DNA of 64,000 nucleotides from Clostridia bacterium (lineage in GTDB: Bacteria; Bacillota; Clostridia; Oscillospirales; CAG-272). The stretch lies in assembly GCA_017451485.1 (NCBI GenBank), contig JAFTOG010000042.1, positions 38,757 through 102,756 on the forward strand. Direction: 5' to 3'. Positions 8,514-17,137 of the stretch are shown here, piece after piece (position 1 is the stretch's first letter; every line of letters begins with the position of its first letter). Both the position numbers and the translations under genes were made by a program. Under the pieces are notes generated by a model, which was not told the origin of the DNA, did no database searches, and was given only the letters and a program-made list of their open reading frames with translations.

Positions 8514-11500
8514 TTACTTGTAAAGCTCTGTAAATCTTGTAAGTCTCTCGTACTTAGCCTTTGCAACCTCTTCTGCCTTAGCAAAGAGCTCGTTAGCACG
8601 CTCGGGGTTGGATGCAGCGAGACGGCTGTAACGGTTTTCACTCTTGATAAAGTCGATGTAAGAAGCTGTAGGAGCCTTGGAATCAAGTGAGAAGGGATTC
8701 TTGCCCTCGCCCTTGAGTGCAGGATTGTATCTGAACATCTGCCAGTAGCCTGCCTCAACTGCCTTCTTCATTTCGAGCTGGCAGTTCTGCATTGTGCCCT
8801 TAATACCGTGCATTTCACAAGGAGCATAACCGATGATGATAGAAGGACCGTTATAAGCCTCAGCCTCTGTAAGAGCCTTGAGGAGCTGGTTCATATCAGC
8901 ACCCATAGCAACCTGTGCTACATATACATAGCCGTAGGACATAGCAATCTCAGCAAGATTCTTCTTACCGATTGCCTTACCTGCTGCTGCAAACTGAGCA
9001 ACCTGACCGATATTGGAGGACTTGGAAGCCTGTCCACCTGTGTTGGAGTAAACCTCAGTATCGAATACCATGATGTTTACGTCCTCGCCGGAAGCGATAA
9101 CATGGTCAAGACCACCGAAGCCAATATCGTAAGCCCAACCGTCGCCACCGAAGATCCATACGGACTTCTTGGAGAGGTAATCCTTCTCGGAGAGGATTTC
9201 CTTAGCTGTGGGGCATCCTGCCTCTGCAGCCTTTTCAAGCTCTACGATAAGTGCCTTTGTAGCTGTTTCATTTACCTTGCCGTTGTCCTTGGAGTCGATG
9301 TATGCCTTAGCTGCTGCCTTGAACTCATCGGAAGCCTTGTCACTCTCTGCCATCTCAGCAACCTTGTCGATAAGACGGTTACGGATTGTCTTCTGACCGA
9401 GATACATACCAAGACCGTGCTCTGCATTATCCTCAAAGAGGGAGTTAGCCCATGCAGGACCACGACCGGACTTGTTGTTTACTGTGTAAGGTGTTGCGGG
9501 AGCAGAACCACCCCAAATGGAGGAGCAGCCTGTTGCATTGGAGATGTACATTCTCTCACCGAAGAGCTGTGTGATAAGACGAGCATAGGATGTCTCTGCA
9601 CAGCCTGCACAAGAGCCGGAGAACTCAAGGAGGGGCTGCTTGAACTGGCTACCCTTAACTGTTGTGTTGATGAGCTCTTCCTTCTCGGAAACATTTTCAA
9701 CAGCGTAATCCCAAGGAGCCTGCTGGTCTACCTGTGTCTCACGGAGAACCATCTTGATAGCCTTCTTGTCAGTACCGTCCTTTTCAGCCTTAGCTGTTAC
9801 GGGACAAGCCTTAACGCAAAGTGTACAACCCATACAGTCTGCAGGAGAAATTGCCATTGAGAATTTATAATTTGTCTTAATAACAGGCTTAGCTGTGAAC
9901 TTTGTAGCCTCAGGAGCTGCTGCTGCCTCTTCCTCGTTCATAGCGAAAGGACGGATAGCTGCATGAGGACATACAAATGCACAGTTGTTACACTGGATAC
10001 AGTTTTCGGGAATCCACTCAGGAACATAAACTGCAACGCCTCTCTTCTCGGAAGCTGTGGAGCCCTGGGGGAATGTACCGTCAACATAATCTGTAAATGC
10101 GGAAACGGGGAGGCTGTCGCCTGCCATTGCATTAACAGGGGTAACAACGCTGTTAACGAATTTCTGAAGGTCTGCTCTCTTGGATGTGTATGCAGCCTTA
10201 GGAGCATCGGGAGCTACTGTCTTCCATGCTTCGGGAACTGCTACCTCAACAAAAGCATCTGAGCCTGCGTCGATAGCTGCATAGTTGAGGTCAACGATAG
10301 CCTGTCCCTTCTTGATGTAGGACTTGTATGCTGCCTTCTTCATATACTCGATAGCCTCATCCTTAGGAAGGATATTAGCAAGGGAGAAGAATGCAGACTG
10401 AAGAACTGTGTTCTTAACCTTAGCGTTACCAATCTTCTTAGTAGCGATTGTTGTAGCATCGATTGTATAGAACTTAATGTTGTTCTCAGCGATGTACTTC
10501 TTAACATTTGCAGGAAGGTTCTCTTCAAGACCCTGTGCATCCCATGAGCAGTCAAGAAGGAATGTACCACCGGGCTTAATATCGCTTACCATATCATACT
10601 TCTTGAGGTAAGAGGAGTTGTGGCAAGCTACGAAATTAGCCTTGTTTATGTAGTAGGGGCTCTTGATAGGCTTATCACCGAAACGAAGGTGAGAAATTGT
10701 AATACCGGATGTCTTCTTAGAGTCATACTGGAAGTATGCCTGAATGTATTTGTCGGTGTGGTCACCGATGATCTTAATGGAGTTCTTGTTAGCACCAACT
10801 GTACCGTCTCCACCGAGACCCCAGAACTTACAAGCAATTGTACCTGCAGCTGCTGTGTCGGGGGCGGGCTTTTCTTCAAGAGAAAGACCTGTTACATCGT
10901 CAACGATACCGATTGTAAAGTTATTCTTGGGAGCATCCTTAGCAAGGTTCTCGTATACTGCGAAGATGGACTGAGGAGGTGTATCCTTAGAGCCAAGACC
11001 ATAACGGCCTCCAACAACCTTAATGTCGGATCTTCCTGTCATAGAAAGTGCTGTAACAACATCAATGTAAAGAGGTTCACCAAGAGAACCGGGCTCCTTT
11101 GTTCTGTCAAGAACAGCGAGCTTCTTACATGTAGTGGGAATAGCCTCAGCAAGCTTGGAAGCTACGAAGGGACGGTAAAGTCTAACCTTAACAAGACCTA
11201 CCTTTTCACCTGCAGCGAGCATATAATCAATAACCTCTTCCGCAACATCACAGAGCGAACCCATAGCAACGATAACTCTGTCTGCGTCGGGAGCACCGTA
11301 GTAGTTGAAGAGCTTATAATCTGTACCGATCTTTTCGTTTACCTTGTCCATGTACTCCTCTACGATTGCAGGGAATGCATCATAGTACTTGTTACATGCC
11401 TCTCTGTGCTGGAAGAAGATATCACCGTTCTCAGCAGAGCCACGGAGTACAGGATGCTCAGGATTGATGGAACGAGCACGGAATGCAGCGATTGCATCCT

Positions 11501-12092
11501 TGTCAACCATTTCCTCAAGAACATCATAATCCCATGTTTCAATCTTCTGAATCTCGTGGGATGTACGGAATCCGTCGAAGAAGTTAAGAACAGGAACTCT
11601 ACCCTTGATTGTTGCAAGGTGAGCAACTGCTCCAAGGTCCATAACCTCCTGGGGATTGGACTCAGCCATCATAGCGAAGCCTGTCTGACGGCACGCATAA
11701 ACATCGGAGTGGTCACCAAAAATGTTAAGAGCATGTGAAGCTACACAACGAGCAGAAACATGAATTACGCAAGGAAGAAGCTCACCTGCGATCTTGTACA
11801 TGTTGGGGATCATCAAGAGAAGACCCTGAGATGCTGTGTAGGTTGTTGTGAGAGCACCTGCTGCAAGAGAACCGTGTACTGCTCCGGCTGCACCTGCCTC
11901 AGACTGCATTTCAACCACCTTAACGGTATCACCCATAATATTCTTAAGACCAGTAGCAGACCATGTGTCTGTAACATCGGCCATAACAGAAGAAGGGGTG
12001 ATGGGGTAAATAGCTGCTACTTCAGTAAACGCATAGGAAGCGTGTGCGGCAGCGGTATTACCGTCCATTGATAATTTTTTTCTTGTTACCAT
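8514..12092 (-). CDS. nifJ: Pyruvate:ferredoxin (flavodoxin) oxidoreductase
   Basis: This single 1192-residue polypeptide oxidatively decarboxylates pyruvate to acetyl-CoA and CO2 and reduces ferredoxin, the central step of clostridial fermentation. The domain order matches the family. An N-terminal PP domain (MDGNTAAAHASYAFTEVAAI) comes first. A 2-oxoacid:ferredoxin oxidoreductase gamma-like domain follows (LGGDGTVGANKNSIKIIG). Next is a bis-[4Fe-4S] ferredoxin insert with CIQCNNCAFVCP near residue 697 and CMGCTLCVKACPV near 754. Last is a C-terminal thiamine-diphosphate domain with a proximal-cluster cysteine motif (CAGCAETSYARL, NATGCSSIWGG) and TPP motif GDGWAYDIGFGGLDH near 984. GGAGG precedes the start. 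It is monocistronic, with its own promoter and terminator. Confidence 0.98.
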   Translation of the reverse strand: MVTRKKLSMDGNTAAAHASYAFTEVAAIYPITPSSVMADVTDTWSATGLKNIMGDTVKVVEMQSEAGAAGAVHGSLAAGALTTTYTASQGLLLMIPNMYKIAGELLPCVIHVSARCVASHALNIFGDHSDVYACRQTGFAMMAESNPQEVMDLGAVAHLATIKGRVPVLNFFDGFRTSHEIQKIETWDYDVLEEMVDKDAIAAFRARSINPEHPVLRGSAENGDIFFQHREACNKYYDAFPAIVEEYMDKVNEKIGTDYKLFNYYGAPDADRVIVAMGSLCDVAEEVIDYMLAAGEKVGLVKVRLYRPFVASKLAEAIPTTCKKLAVLDRTKEPGSLGEPLYIDVVTALSMTGRSDIKVVGGRYGLGSKDTPPQSIFAVYENLAKDAPKNNFTIGIVDDVTGLSLEEKPAPDTAAAGTIACKFWGLGGDGTVGANKNSIKIIGDHTDKYIQAYFQYDSKKTSGITISHLRFGDKPIKSPYYINKANFVACHNSSYLKKYDMVSDIKPGGTFLLDCSWDAQGLEENLPANVKKYIAENNIKFYTIDATTIATKKIGNAKVKNTVLQSAFFSLANILPKDEAIEYMKKAAYKSYIKKGQAIVDLNYAAIDAGSDAFVEVAVPEAWKTVAPDAPKAAYTSKRADLQKFVNSVVTPVNAMAGDSLPVSAFTDYVDGTFPQGSTASEKRGVAVYVPEWIPENCIQCNNCAFVCPHAAIRPFAMNEEEAAAAPEATKFTAKPVIKTNYKFSMAISPADCMGCTLCVKACPVTAKAEKDGTDKKAIKMVLRETQVDQQAPWDYAVENVSEKEELINTTVKGSQFKQPLLEFSGSCAGCAETSYARLITQLFGERMYISNATGCSSIWGGSAPATPYTVNNKSGRGPAWANSLFEDNAEHGLGMYLGQKTIRNRLIDKVAEMAESDKASDEFKAAAKAYIDSKDNGKVNETATKALIVELEKAAEAGCPTAKEILSEKDYLSKKSVWIFGGDGWAYDIGFGGLDHVIASGEDVNIMVFDTEVYSNTGGQASKSSNIGQVAQFAAAGKAIGKKNLAEIAMSYGYVYVAQVAMGADMNQLLKALTEAEAYNGPSIIIGYAPCEMHGIKGTMQNCQLEMKKAVEAGYWQMFRYNPALKGEGKNPFSLDSKAPTASYIDFIKSENRYSRLAASNPERANELFAKAEEVAKAKYERLTRFTELYK

Positions 12093-12162
12093 AACAAAAA
12101 ACCTCCATTTATGATAAAAAATTTATAAGCTGTGAATGAGGTTGTAAAAATCCAACCAATTT

Positions 12163-12191
12163 ATTTTAACATTTTTTATTCTATTTTTCAA
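12163..12191 (-). promoter_or_regulatory. nifJ promoter
   Basis: Minus-strand TTGAAA (12191-12186), 17-nt spacer, TAAAAT (12168-12163) with an extended TG. The roughly 65-nt A/T-rich leader before the ATG shows no clear riboswitch-like structure. Confidence 0.65.
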
Positions 12192-12255
12192 TAGATAAAA
12201 TGTATTTTCTACTGTTTTTCTTGATTTTTTATAAATTTTGTGAATACTATACTAA

Positions 12256-12465
12256 TTACTCTACTGTTTCAAACTCCGATAAGTCTGCATTTGCCATATC
12301 AGCGGACTTTATATTTCCCTTTACTCTCTCATAATAGGAAATTTTTTGTCTTGCCAGAAATGTTAAAAGGCTTGATACAGTCATACCCTCCCCTTTTGCA
12401 ACAACCGATAGCTTTTTAGCCATATCCTCTGCTATATAGATTTTAGCACATTTGTTTTTCTTCAT
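12256..12465 (-). CDS. Small ribbon-helix-helix-like protein
   Basis: This 69-residue protein has a strong ribosome binding site (AAGGAG, 7 nt before ATG). The pattern KIYIAEDMAKKLSVVAKGEG (a basic beta strand then a helix) followed by MTVSSLLTFLARQKISYYER resembles the CopG/Arc ribbon-helix-helix fold, in which the paired N-terminal strands touch DNA. The C-terminus is acidic (DLSEFETVE). It stands alone between nifJ and the divergent comM-like gene, so its target could be its own promoter or the comM promoter. I do not recognise a named family. Confidence 0.6.
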   Translation of the reverse strand: MKKNKCAKIYIAEDMAKKLSVVAKGEGMTVSSLLTFLARQKISYYERVKGNIKSADMANADLSEFETVE

Positions 12466-12615
12466 ATAAATTCTCCTTGTTTGACTTATCTTTTTTAATT
12501 ATAGCACATTTTTCTCTGTTTGTCTTGCTATTTTCTACATTTTATGATAATATTTTATTAAATGAATGAAATTGTCACTATTAGCTTTTGGCAATTATGT
12601 CACAGGAGGTTATCA

Positions 12616-14163
12616 ATGCTAAGCTGTACATACAGTGCAGGTATTTTCGGTATAGACGGATATCTTGTAACCGTCGAATGCAATACATCAAAAAGATTAT
12701 CCTGCTTTGAAATAGTCGGTCTGCCCGACAATGCGATAAAGGAAGCAAAGGAGAGAGTACGGTCTGCCTCTATAAACTCCGGCTTTCAGTTCCCTGACTG
12801 TGAGCTTATTGTAAATCTTGCTCCGGCTGATATCAAAAAGGAGGGCTCTGCCTTCGACCTTGCCATTGCCCTGAACATACTGAAATGTGCAGGTAGCATT
12901 GGGCACGAGGCTGAGCTGGAGGACAAATGCTTCATAGGTGAGCTTTCTCTATCGGGTGCCATCCGTCCCGTCCGTGGAGCTCTATGTATGGTGATTGCAG
13001 CGAAAAACGCAGGCAAAAAGGAGATATTTGTCCCCGTAGATAACGCAAAGGAAGCATCGGTTGTGCAAGGAATTGATGTATACGGTATCAAAAATTTACG
13101 ACAAATTGCCGATTTTCTTAACGGTAAGATACATCTTGATAAATATGTCTACACTGATGACGGAGAGTCATACAATTCCCTGTATCCTGATTTTGCAGAT
13201 GTAATGGGACAGGCAAAGGCAAAAAGAGCTCTTGAAATTGCAGCATCCGGTGGGCACAACATTGTCCTCATCGGTCCTCCCGGTACCGGAAAATCTATGC
13301 TTGCAAAGAGATTGCCCTCAATTCTTCCCGAAATGAGCTTTGAGGAATCTGTTGAAACAACAAAGGTACACTCAATTTCCGGACTTTTAACCGATGGAGT
13401 GTCGCTAATCAGAGCAAGGCCCTTTCGTTCTCCTCATCACACAATGTCGGCTGCAAGTATGGTTGGAGGAGGAAAAATCCCGACTCCCGGTGAAATTTCT
13501 CTTGCCAACAACGGAGTTTTATTCCTTGATGAGCTACCTGAATTCAATAAGCAGGTAATGGAATCTCTGCGACAGCCCCTGGAGGACGGTTGCATTACGA
13601 TTACGAGAACTGCAGGAAAGGTGAAGTACCCCTGCTCCTTTATGCTTGTCTGTGCTATGAATCCCTGTCGCTGTGGCTACTACGGTCATCCGACCAAGGA
13701 ATGCACATGTAAGGAAAGCGACATAAAGAAATATCTTAAAAAAATCAGTGGTCCCCTCCTTGACAGAATTGATATACAGATCGAGGTGCCATCCCTATCC
13801 TATGGAGAGTTATCCCAAAAGGAAAAGGCTGAGCCATCCTCAGCTATACGGGAAAGAGTAAATAAGGCCCGTCAGATTGCTATGGAAAGATATGAGGGAG
13901 AAACCACCGACAACGGTATAAGGATTACCTGCAATGCCCAGTTGGAGTCAAAGCATCTTCGTAAATACTGTATTCTCGATGACCAGTGTAAGGCTATAAT
14001 GGAAAGAGCCTTTATCAATCTTGGTCTTTCTGCAAGAGGTCACGACAGAATTTTACGCCTGGCAAGAACAATAGCCGACCTTGAAGGAAGCGAAAATATT
14101 AAGGTTGTACATTTAGCCGAGGCAATACAGCTCCGTTCACTTGATAAAAAATATTTCAATTAA
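12616..14163 (+). CDS. comM: YifB/ComM family Mg-chelatase-like AAA+ ATPase
   Basis: The order is an N-terminal Lon-protease-like S5 fold (YSAGIFGIDGYLVTVEC), an AAA+ module with Walker A GPPGTGKSMLAKR and Walker B GVLFLDELPEF, then the Mg-chelatase-type C-terminal part with a zinc-like CAMNPCRCGYYGHPTKECTC motif. ComM of naturally competent bacteria is a helicase that promotes branch migration of incoming DNA during transformation; homologues also occur in bacteria not known to be competent. The ATG at 12616 (MLSCTYSAG) is preceded by AGGAGGT and is preferred over an upstream in-frame ATG at 12562. Length is 515 residues, normal for the family. Confidence 0.93.
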   Translation: MLSCTYSAGIFGIDGYLVTVECNTSKRLSCFEIVGLPDNAIKEAKERVRSASINSGFQFPDCELIVNLAPADIKKEGSAFDLAIALNILKCAGSIGHEAELEDKCFIGELSLSGAIRPVRGALCMVIAAKNAGKKEIFVPVDNAKEASVVQGIDVYGIKNLRQIADFLNGKIHLDKYVYTDDGESYNSLYPDFADVMGQAKAKRALEIAASGGHNIVLIGPPGTGKSMLAKRLPSILPEMSFEESVETTKVHSISGLLTDGVSLIRARPFRSPHHTMSAASMVGGGKIPTPGEISLANNGVLFLDELPEFNKQVMESLRQPLEDGCITITRTAGKVKYPCSFMLVCAMNPCRCGYYGHPTKECTCKESDIKKYLKKISGPLLDRIDIQIEVPSLSYGELSQKEKAEPSSAIRERVNKARQIAMERYEGETTDNGIRITCNAQLESKHLRKYCILDDQCKAIMERAFINLGLSARGHDRILRLARTIADLEGSENIKVVHLAEAIQLRSLDKKYFN

Positions 14164-14175
14164 TATTGATAAAAG

Positions 14176-14211
14176 CAGACACTCCACCAAAAAAATCGGG
14201 TGGAGTGTCTG
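14176..14211 (+). terminator. Terminator of comM
   Basis: A 13-bp perfect stem (CAGACACTCCACC / GGTGGAGTGTCTG) with an A-rich 10-nt loop, followed by TTTTATATA. It sits 12 nt past the comM stop and converges with the next gene. Confidence 0.88.
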
Positions 14212-14245
14212 TTTTATATACTAAAAATGACTTTTTATTAATAAT

Positions 14246-15370
14246 TTAATCCAACTGATATTCGACACGCAAAATTTCTCCGTTACTTGCATATGCTGCA
14301 AGAATGGAGCCCATACCTATATAAAAGCTTCCACTATCGTACTCAAATGAGACACAGGGTGTATCGTAATAAAAGTAGAAAAGCATATCAAAATCCTTGC
14401 TCTCCCCACTTGAATTTTCCCATACTGAAATTTTATATCTGCCGTCTGAGGTCTTACAGCATGTTAAGGAATAAAGCTTGTTGTTTTTAACTATAAAATC
14501 ATATATTATGTCGGAGTTAGGATACTTAATATATTCAAAATCCTTCATATCCTCTGTAACAAACATATACCCTGTAGCTATAAAATATTTATCCTTATAC
14601 TCTATCGAAGAGCTGTATACAGAGGTATTTACTGTCATATGCCCTATCTCGTCATAAAGACTCTTTTGATATTCAAATACCCCGTCTACATATTTGTAAA
14701 GGTCATAATATGAGGTGCTTGCATCTCTGCCTATGAGAGCAGCATATATCTGTCCCTTAAACAAAAATATTTTGTAGACTCTTATACTTGTATAGCCCGT
14801 GGTATTAAGTATTCTTCCGTCTTTATAAAAGGTTACCTGGGTAAATGTAGCTCCCCCATCCTCGGATATGGCTACAGGATATCCACCGGGCTCAACACCA
14901 ATAGCAGAGAATATTTTGCCATTATACTCTACCATATCAAAGTTATGGACAGCACCCGGGATTGTGCGTACGGTTTTCCACTCTCCACCGTCAAGCACAT
15001 AATAATTTCCCATGCTCCAGTCCTCCATGGGGTCTGTACCTACTGTTGTAAGCTTGCCGTCTATGACCATAAACCTGCTTACACACTCGTCAAGCACAGT
15101 ACCTGTGTTTTTCCACTCCTGTGTAGCAGGGTTGAAGCACCAGATATTTATAGGACCTGCATTATCATCGTAATCTCCGTTACCAACATAGAGCTTGCCA
15201 TCATAAAACATCATATCCCAGGGGGAACGGTTTATGCCGAAGCGTTCATCCTCCGTAGGGATTCCGATGCTGACGGGAGTTACCTCCTTTGGCAATCTTT
15301 TGCAAGAAATACCCAAAAGGGCTGTTGCAGTCAGCAAGAGGACAAGAATCACCTTGATCAGTCTTTTCAT
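14246..15370 (-). CDS. Secreted or lipoprotein beta-propeller-like protein of unknown function
   Basis: 374 residues. The N-terminus MKRLIKVILVLLLTATALLG followed by ISC looks like a signal peptide ending in a degenerate lipobox (Cys at about 23), so it is probably anchored on the outer face of the membrane. The rest contains repeated strand-turn patterns (MFYDGKLYVGNGD; MVIDGKLTTVG; MVEYNGKIFSAIG; FLFKGQIYAALIG; FIVKNNKLYSLTC), spaced about 50 residues apart. These resemble blades of a kelch- or sialidase-like beta-propeller. AAGGAG precedes the ATG. It lies 21 nt after the HAD gene on the same strand. No catalytic motif is recognised. Confidence 0.65.
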   Translation of the reverse strand: MKRLIKVILVLLLTATALLGISCKRLPKEVTPVSIGIPTEDERFGINRSPWDMMFYDGKLYVGNGDYDDNAGPINIWCFNPATQEWKNTGTVLDECVSRFMVIDGKLTTVGTDPMEDWSMGNYYVLDGGEWKTVRTIPGAVHNFDMVEYNGKIFSAIGVEPGGYPVAISEDGGATFTQVTFYKDGRILNTTGYTSIRVYKIFLFKGQIYAALIGRDASTSYYDLYKYVDGVFEYQKSLYDEIGHMTVNTSVYSSSIEYKDKYFIATGYMFVTEDMKDFEYIKYPNSDIIYDFIVKNNKLYSLTCCKTSDGRYKISVWENSSGESKDFDMLFYFYYDTPCVSFEYDSGSFYIGMGSILAAYASNGEILRVEYQLD

Positions 15371-15391
15371 ATTTTCTCCTTAATCAGTGGG

Positions 15392-16204
15392 TTAATAATT
15401 TTTAAGAAGCCAATTTGCTACACCGTCATTCTCATTGCTATCTATAACCGAGGTGGCATATTTTTTTAATTCGGAGTGGGCATTTGACACAGCGTATGCC
15501 TCATCTGCCTCTTGGAACATTGCAATATCGTTAGTCCCGTCTCCAAAGCAAATTACCTTGTCACATTCAAGAAGTCCTTTAAGCTCCCTTACAGCACTTG
15601 CCTTAGTCGCACGGTTGGGCAGAATCTCCAGCCAGTAGTCCCCCGAATATATATCCTTGGTATACAGGCACTGAAACTCATCCTTAAATTCAAGGAAGAG
15701 TGGATAGAGCTTCTCTTCCTCATCTATGCAAGTAAAATAAAATACATCATATGGCTCAATCTCATACACATCTATAGGGGTTCTGCGTTCATCAGTCTTT
15801 CTTTTTGACTGAAAATCTGCCATTGCCTCTGACATCATTTTCTCGTTGAAAAGATATTTTTCCTTATCTTCCAAAAAGGCGTGTATCATGGGGTGCACAC
15901 CGTTTTTTAACAGACGGTCAAGAATTTTTTGTGCGTCGTCTTTAGAAAAGTTATTTGAAATCAGCCGTTTCCCCGTTTTTATATTACAAACAAATGTGCC
16001 GTTATAAATAATGACAGGTGTATTTATACCAAGTCTGCTTGTCAGCTCAGATGATGTATACCGGGATCTTGCAGTGGCGAAGGAAAACAGCATTCCCTTT
16101 TTTATCAAGGAATTTATCGTATTAACTGTAAAATCAGACAGTGCCACATCATTTTTCAGCAAGGTGCCGTCAAGGTCGGAAATATACAATATTTTCTCTT
16201 TCAC
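15392..16204 (-). CDS. Cof-type HAD superfamily phosphatase
   Basis: A cytosolic sugar- or nucleotide-phosphate phosphatase of the HAD IIB (Cof) group. Motif I is YISDLDGTLLKND near the N-terminus, motif II lies in FSFATARS, and motif IV is VICFGDGTNDIAMFQEADEAYAVSNAH. The cap region lies between. Several GTG codons could start the gene. The GTG at 16204 is chosen because the purine-rich AGGGAGGGGGA ends 6 nt upstream, whereas the GTG at 16210 is too close to it. Length is about 270 residues, normal. The substrate is not predictable. Confidence 0.9.
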   Translation of the reverse strand: MKEKILYISDLDGTLLKNDVALSDFTVNTINSLIKKGMLFSFATARSRYTSSELTSRLGINTPVIIYNGTFVCNIKTGKRLISNNFSKDDAQKILDRLLKNGVHPMIHAFLEDKEKYLFNEKMMSEAMADFQSKRKTDERRTPIDVYEIEPYDVFYFTCIDEEEKLYPLFLEFKDEFQCLYTKDIYSGDYWLEILPNRATKASAVRELKGLLECDKVICFGDGTNDIAMFQEADEAYAVSNAHSELKKYATSVIDSNENDGVANWLLKNY

Positions 16205-16269
16205 ACACACTCCCCCTCCCTTTTTGTCATTACATAAAGGAATTAAAATCTTATAGGTTACAAAAATAA

Positions 16270-16308
16270 AGCTCCTCCCATCACTTTTATTAATGATAGA
16301 GAGGAGCT
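16270..16308 (-). terminator. Terminator of the 16.3-16.8 kb lipoprotein gene
   Basis: Arms AGCTCCTC (16270-16277) and GAGGAGCT (16301-16308) with additional inner pairing (ATCA/TGAT). The minus-strand RNA continues with TTTATTTTTG, eight bases after the stop codon. Confidence 0.75.
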
Positions 16309-16315
16309 GTATATA

Positions 16316-16756
16316 TCAATAAATTTCAAACTCATATATGCCGTAGCCCTGAGGATTGTCTATTACTACTACATATACATTCAATTCCTTTCCGCTTACC
16401 TCCAGATATAAATTAATATAGCTTTCAGTAACATCGGATTCACCAAAATAGGTGGTATTAGTGCCCATAGAACCGTATCCCTTAACCGTAATACCCGACT
16501 GAAAATCGATGTCCCTGTCCTCCTCTATATTTTCAAAATAGCGTTGAAGATCGGCAGGGCGTTCAGGATGGAGATATTTAGCAGCCTCCTCATAGTCTCC
16601 CTTTTTGATTTCTCGAAGGAAATCCAATGTATGCTCCTTAACCTCTTCCATATCTTCTCCAAGATCAGTTGGAAAACAGGAGGTCAGGCAAGGAACAATT
16701 ACGCACATAAGTGCCATAATGACTGCAAGAAATTTTATACTTCTGTTTTTAACCAT
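16316..16756 (-). CDS. Small lipoprotein of unknown function
   Basis: About 146 residues. The N-terminus has a basic stretch, a hydrophobic core (FLAVIMALMCVIVPCL) and a lipobox LTSC, so it is very likely a diacylglyceryl-anchored lipoprotein. The mature part has an acidic helical region (EEVKEHTLDFLREIKKGDYE) and a beta-rich end, resembling small DUF-type domains with an NTF2- or DUF4878-like layout. The start ATG at 16756 is preferred over a GTG 9 nt upstream because of its spacing from AAGGAAGGA. Function unknown. Confidence 0.65.
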   Translation of the reverse strand: MVKNRSIKFLAVIMALMCVIVPCLTSCFPTDLGEDMEEVKEHTLDFLREIKKGDYEEAAKYLHPERPADLQRYFENIEEDRDIDFQSGITVKGYGSMGTNTTYFGESDVTESYINLYLEVSGKELNVYVVVIDNPQGYGIYEFEIY

Positions 16757-16844
16757 AATATTCACATCCTTCCTTTATTTCATTATAGCATAACTAATAA
16801 CAGTTGTAAAGGAAAATTTTATTGAAATATTTATTAAAAAGGGC

Positions 16845-16873
16845 TTGCATTTTTCAAAAATGTGTGATATACT
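16845..16873 (+). promoter_or_regulatory. Promoter of tRNA-Trp
   Basis: TTGCAT (16845-16850), 17-nt spacer, TATACT (16868-16873) with an extended TG element (16865-16866), about 17 nt before the tRNA 5' end. Confidence 0.75.
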
Positions 16874-16889
16874 ATTCGAGTACTTAAAT

Positions 16890-16965
16890 AGGGGTATAGT
16901 TCAGTTGGTAGAACACCAGTCTCCAAAACTGGGTGTCGTGGGTTCGAGTCCTTCTGCCCCTGCCA
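16890..16965 (+). tRNA. tRNA-Trp (anticodon CCA)
   Basis: A full 76-nt cloverleaf can be drawn by eye. The acceptor is AGGGGTA/TGCCCCT, the D arm GTTC-loop-GAAC, the anticodon arm CCAGT-CTCCAAA-ACTGG and the T loop TTCGAGT. The discriminator is G and CCA is encoded. The T stem (GTGGG/CCTTC) is imperfect, with a T-T opposition at pair 50-64 and a G-T pair at 51-63. This is unusual for a housekeeping tRNA and could reflect replacement of the tRNA 3' part by an integration event. Confidence 0.93.
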
Positions 16966-16994
16966 TAAAAGGGCGATAAAAAAGATATCGCCGC

Positions 16995-17022
16995 AAAAAG
17001 CCTTGATTTTTCAAGGCTTTTT
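16995..17022 (+). terminator. Terminator after tRNA-Trp
   Basis: Stem AAAAAGCCTTGA / TCAAGGCTTTTT with a TTTT loop, 30 nt after the tRNA. It has A and T runs on both sides, so it can act in both directions, including for the araC-type gene converging from the right. Confidence 0.85.
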
Positions 17023-17137
17023 CGCTTTTTAGGGTGAAATTTTTTATGTTCGATTTCGTAGATGAAAAACGATTATTTTTCGATACTGAATAGATTTGAA
17101 CTCCCGTGAGAACAAAAATACGCCCCAAACAATAACA

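Noticed and set aside
8808..11738. Long plus-strand frames opposite nifJ
   Set aside because: They are mirror frames of a highly expressed gene with strong codon bias, with low-complexity Cys/Ser/Leu composition and no start signals.
16901..17128. A 75-codon minus-strand frame ending in AGAEGLEPTTPSFGDW
   Set aside because: The C-terminal part is the antisense translation of tRNA-Trp, a familiar false protein; no ribosome binding site.
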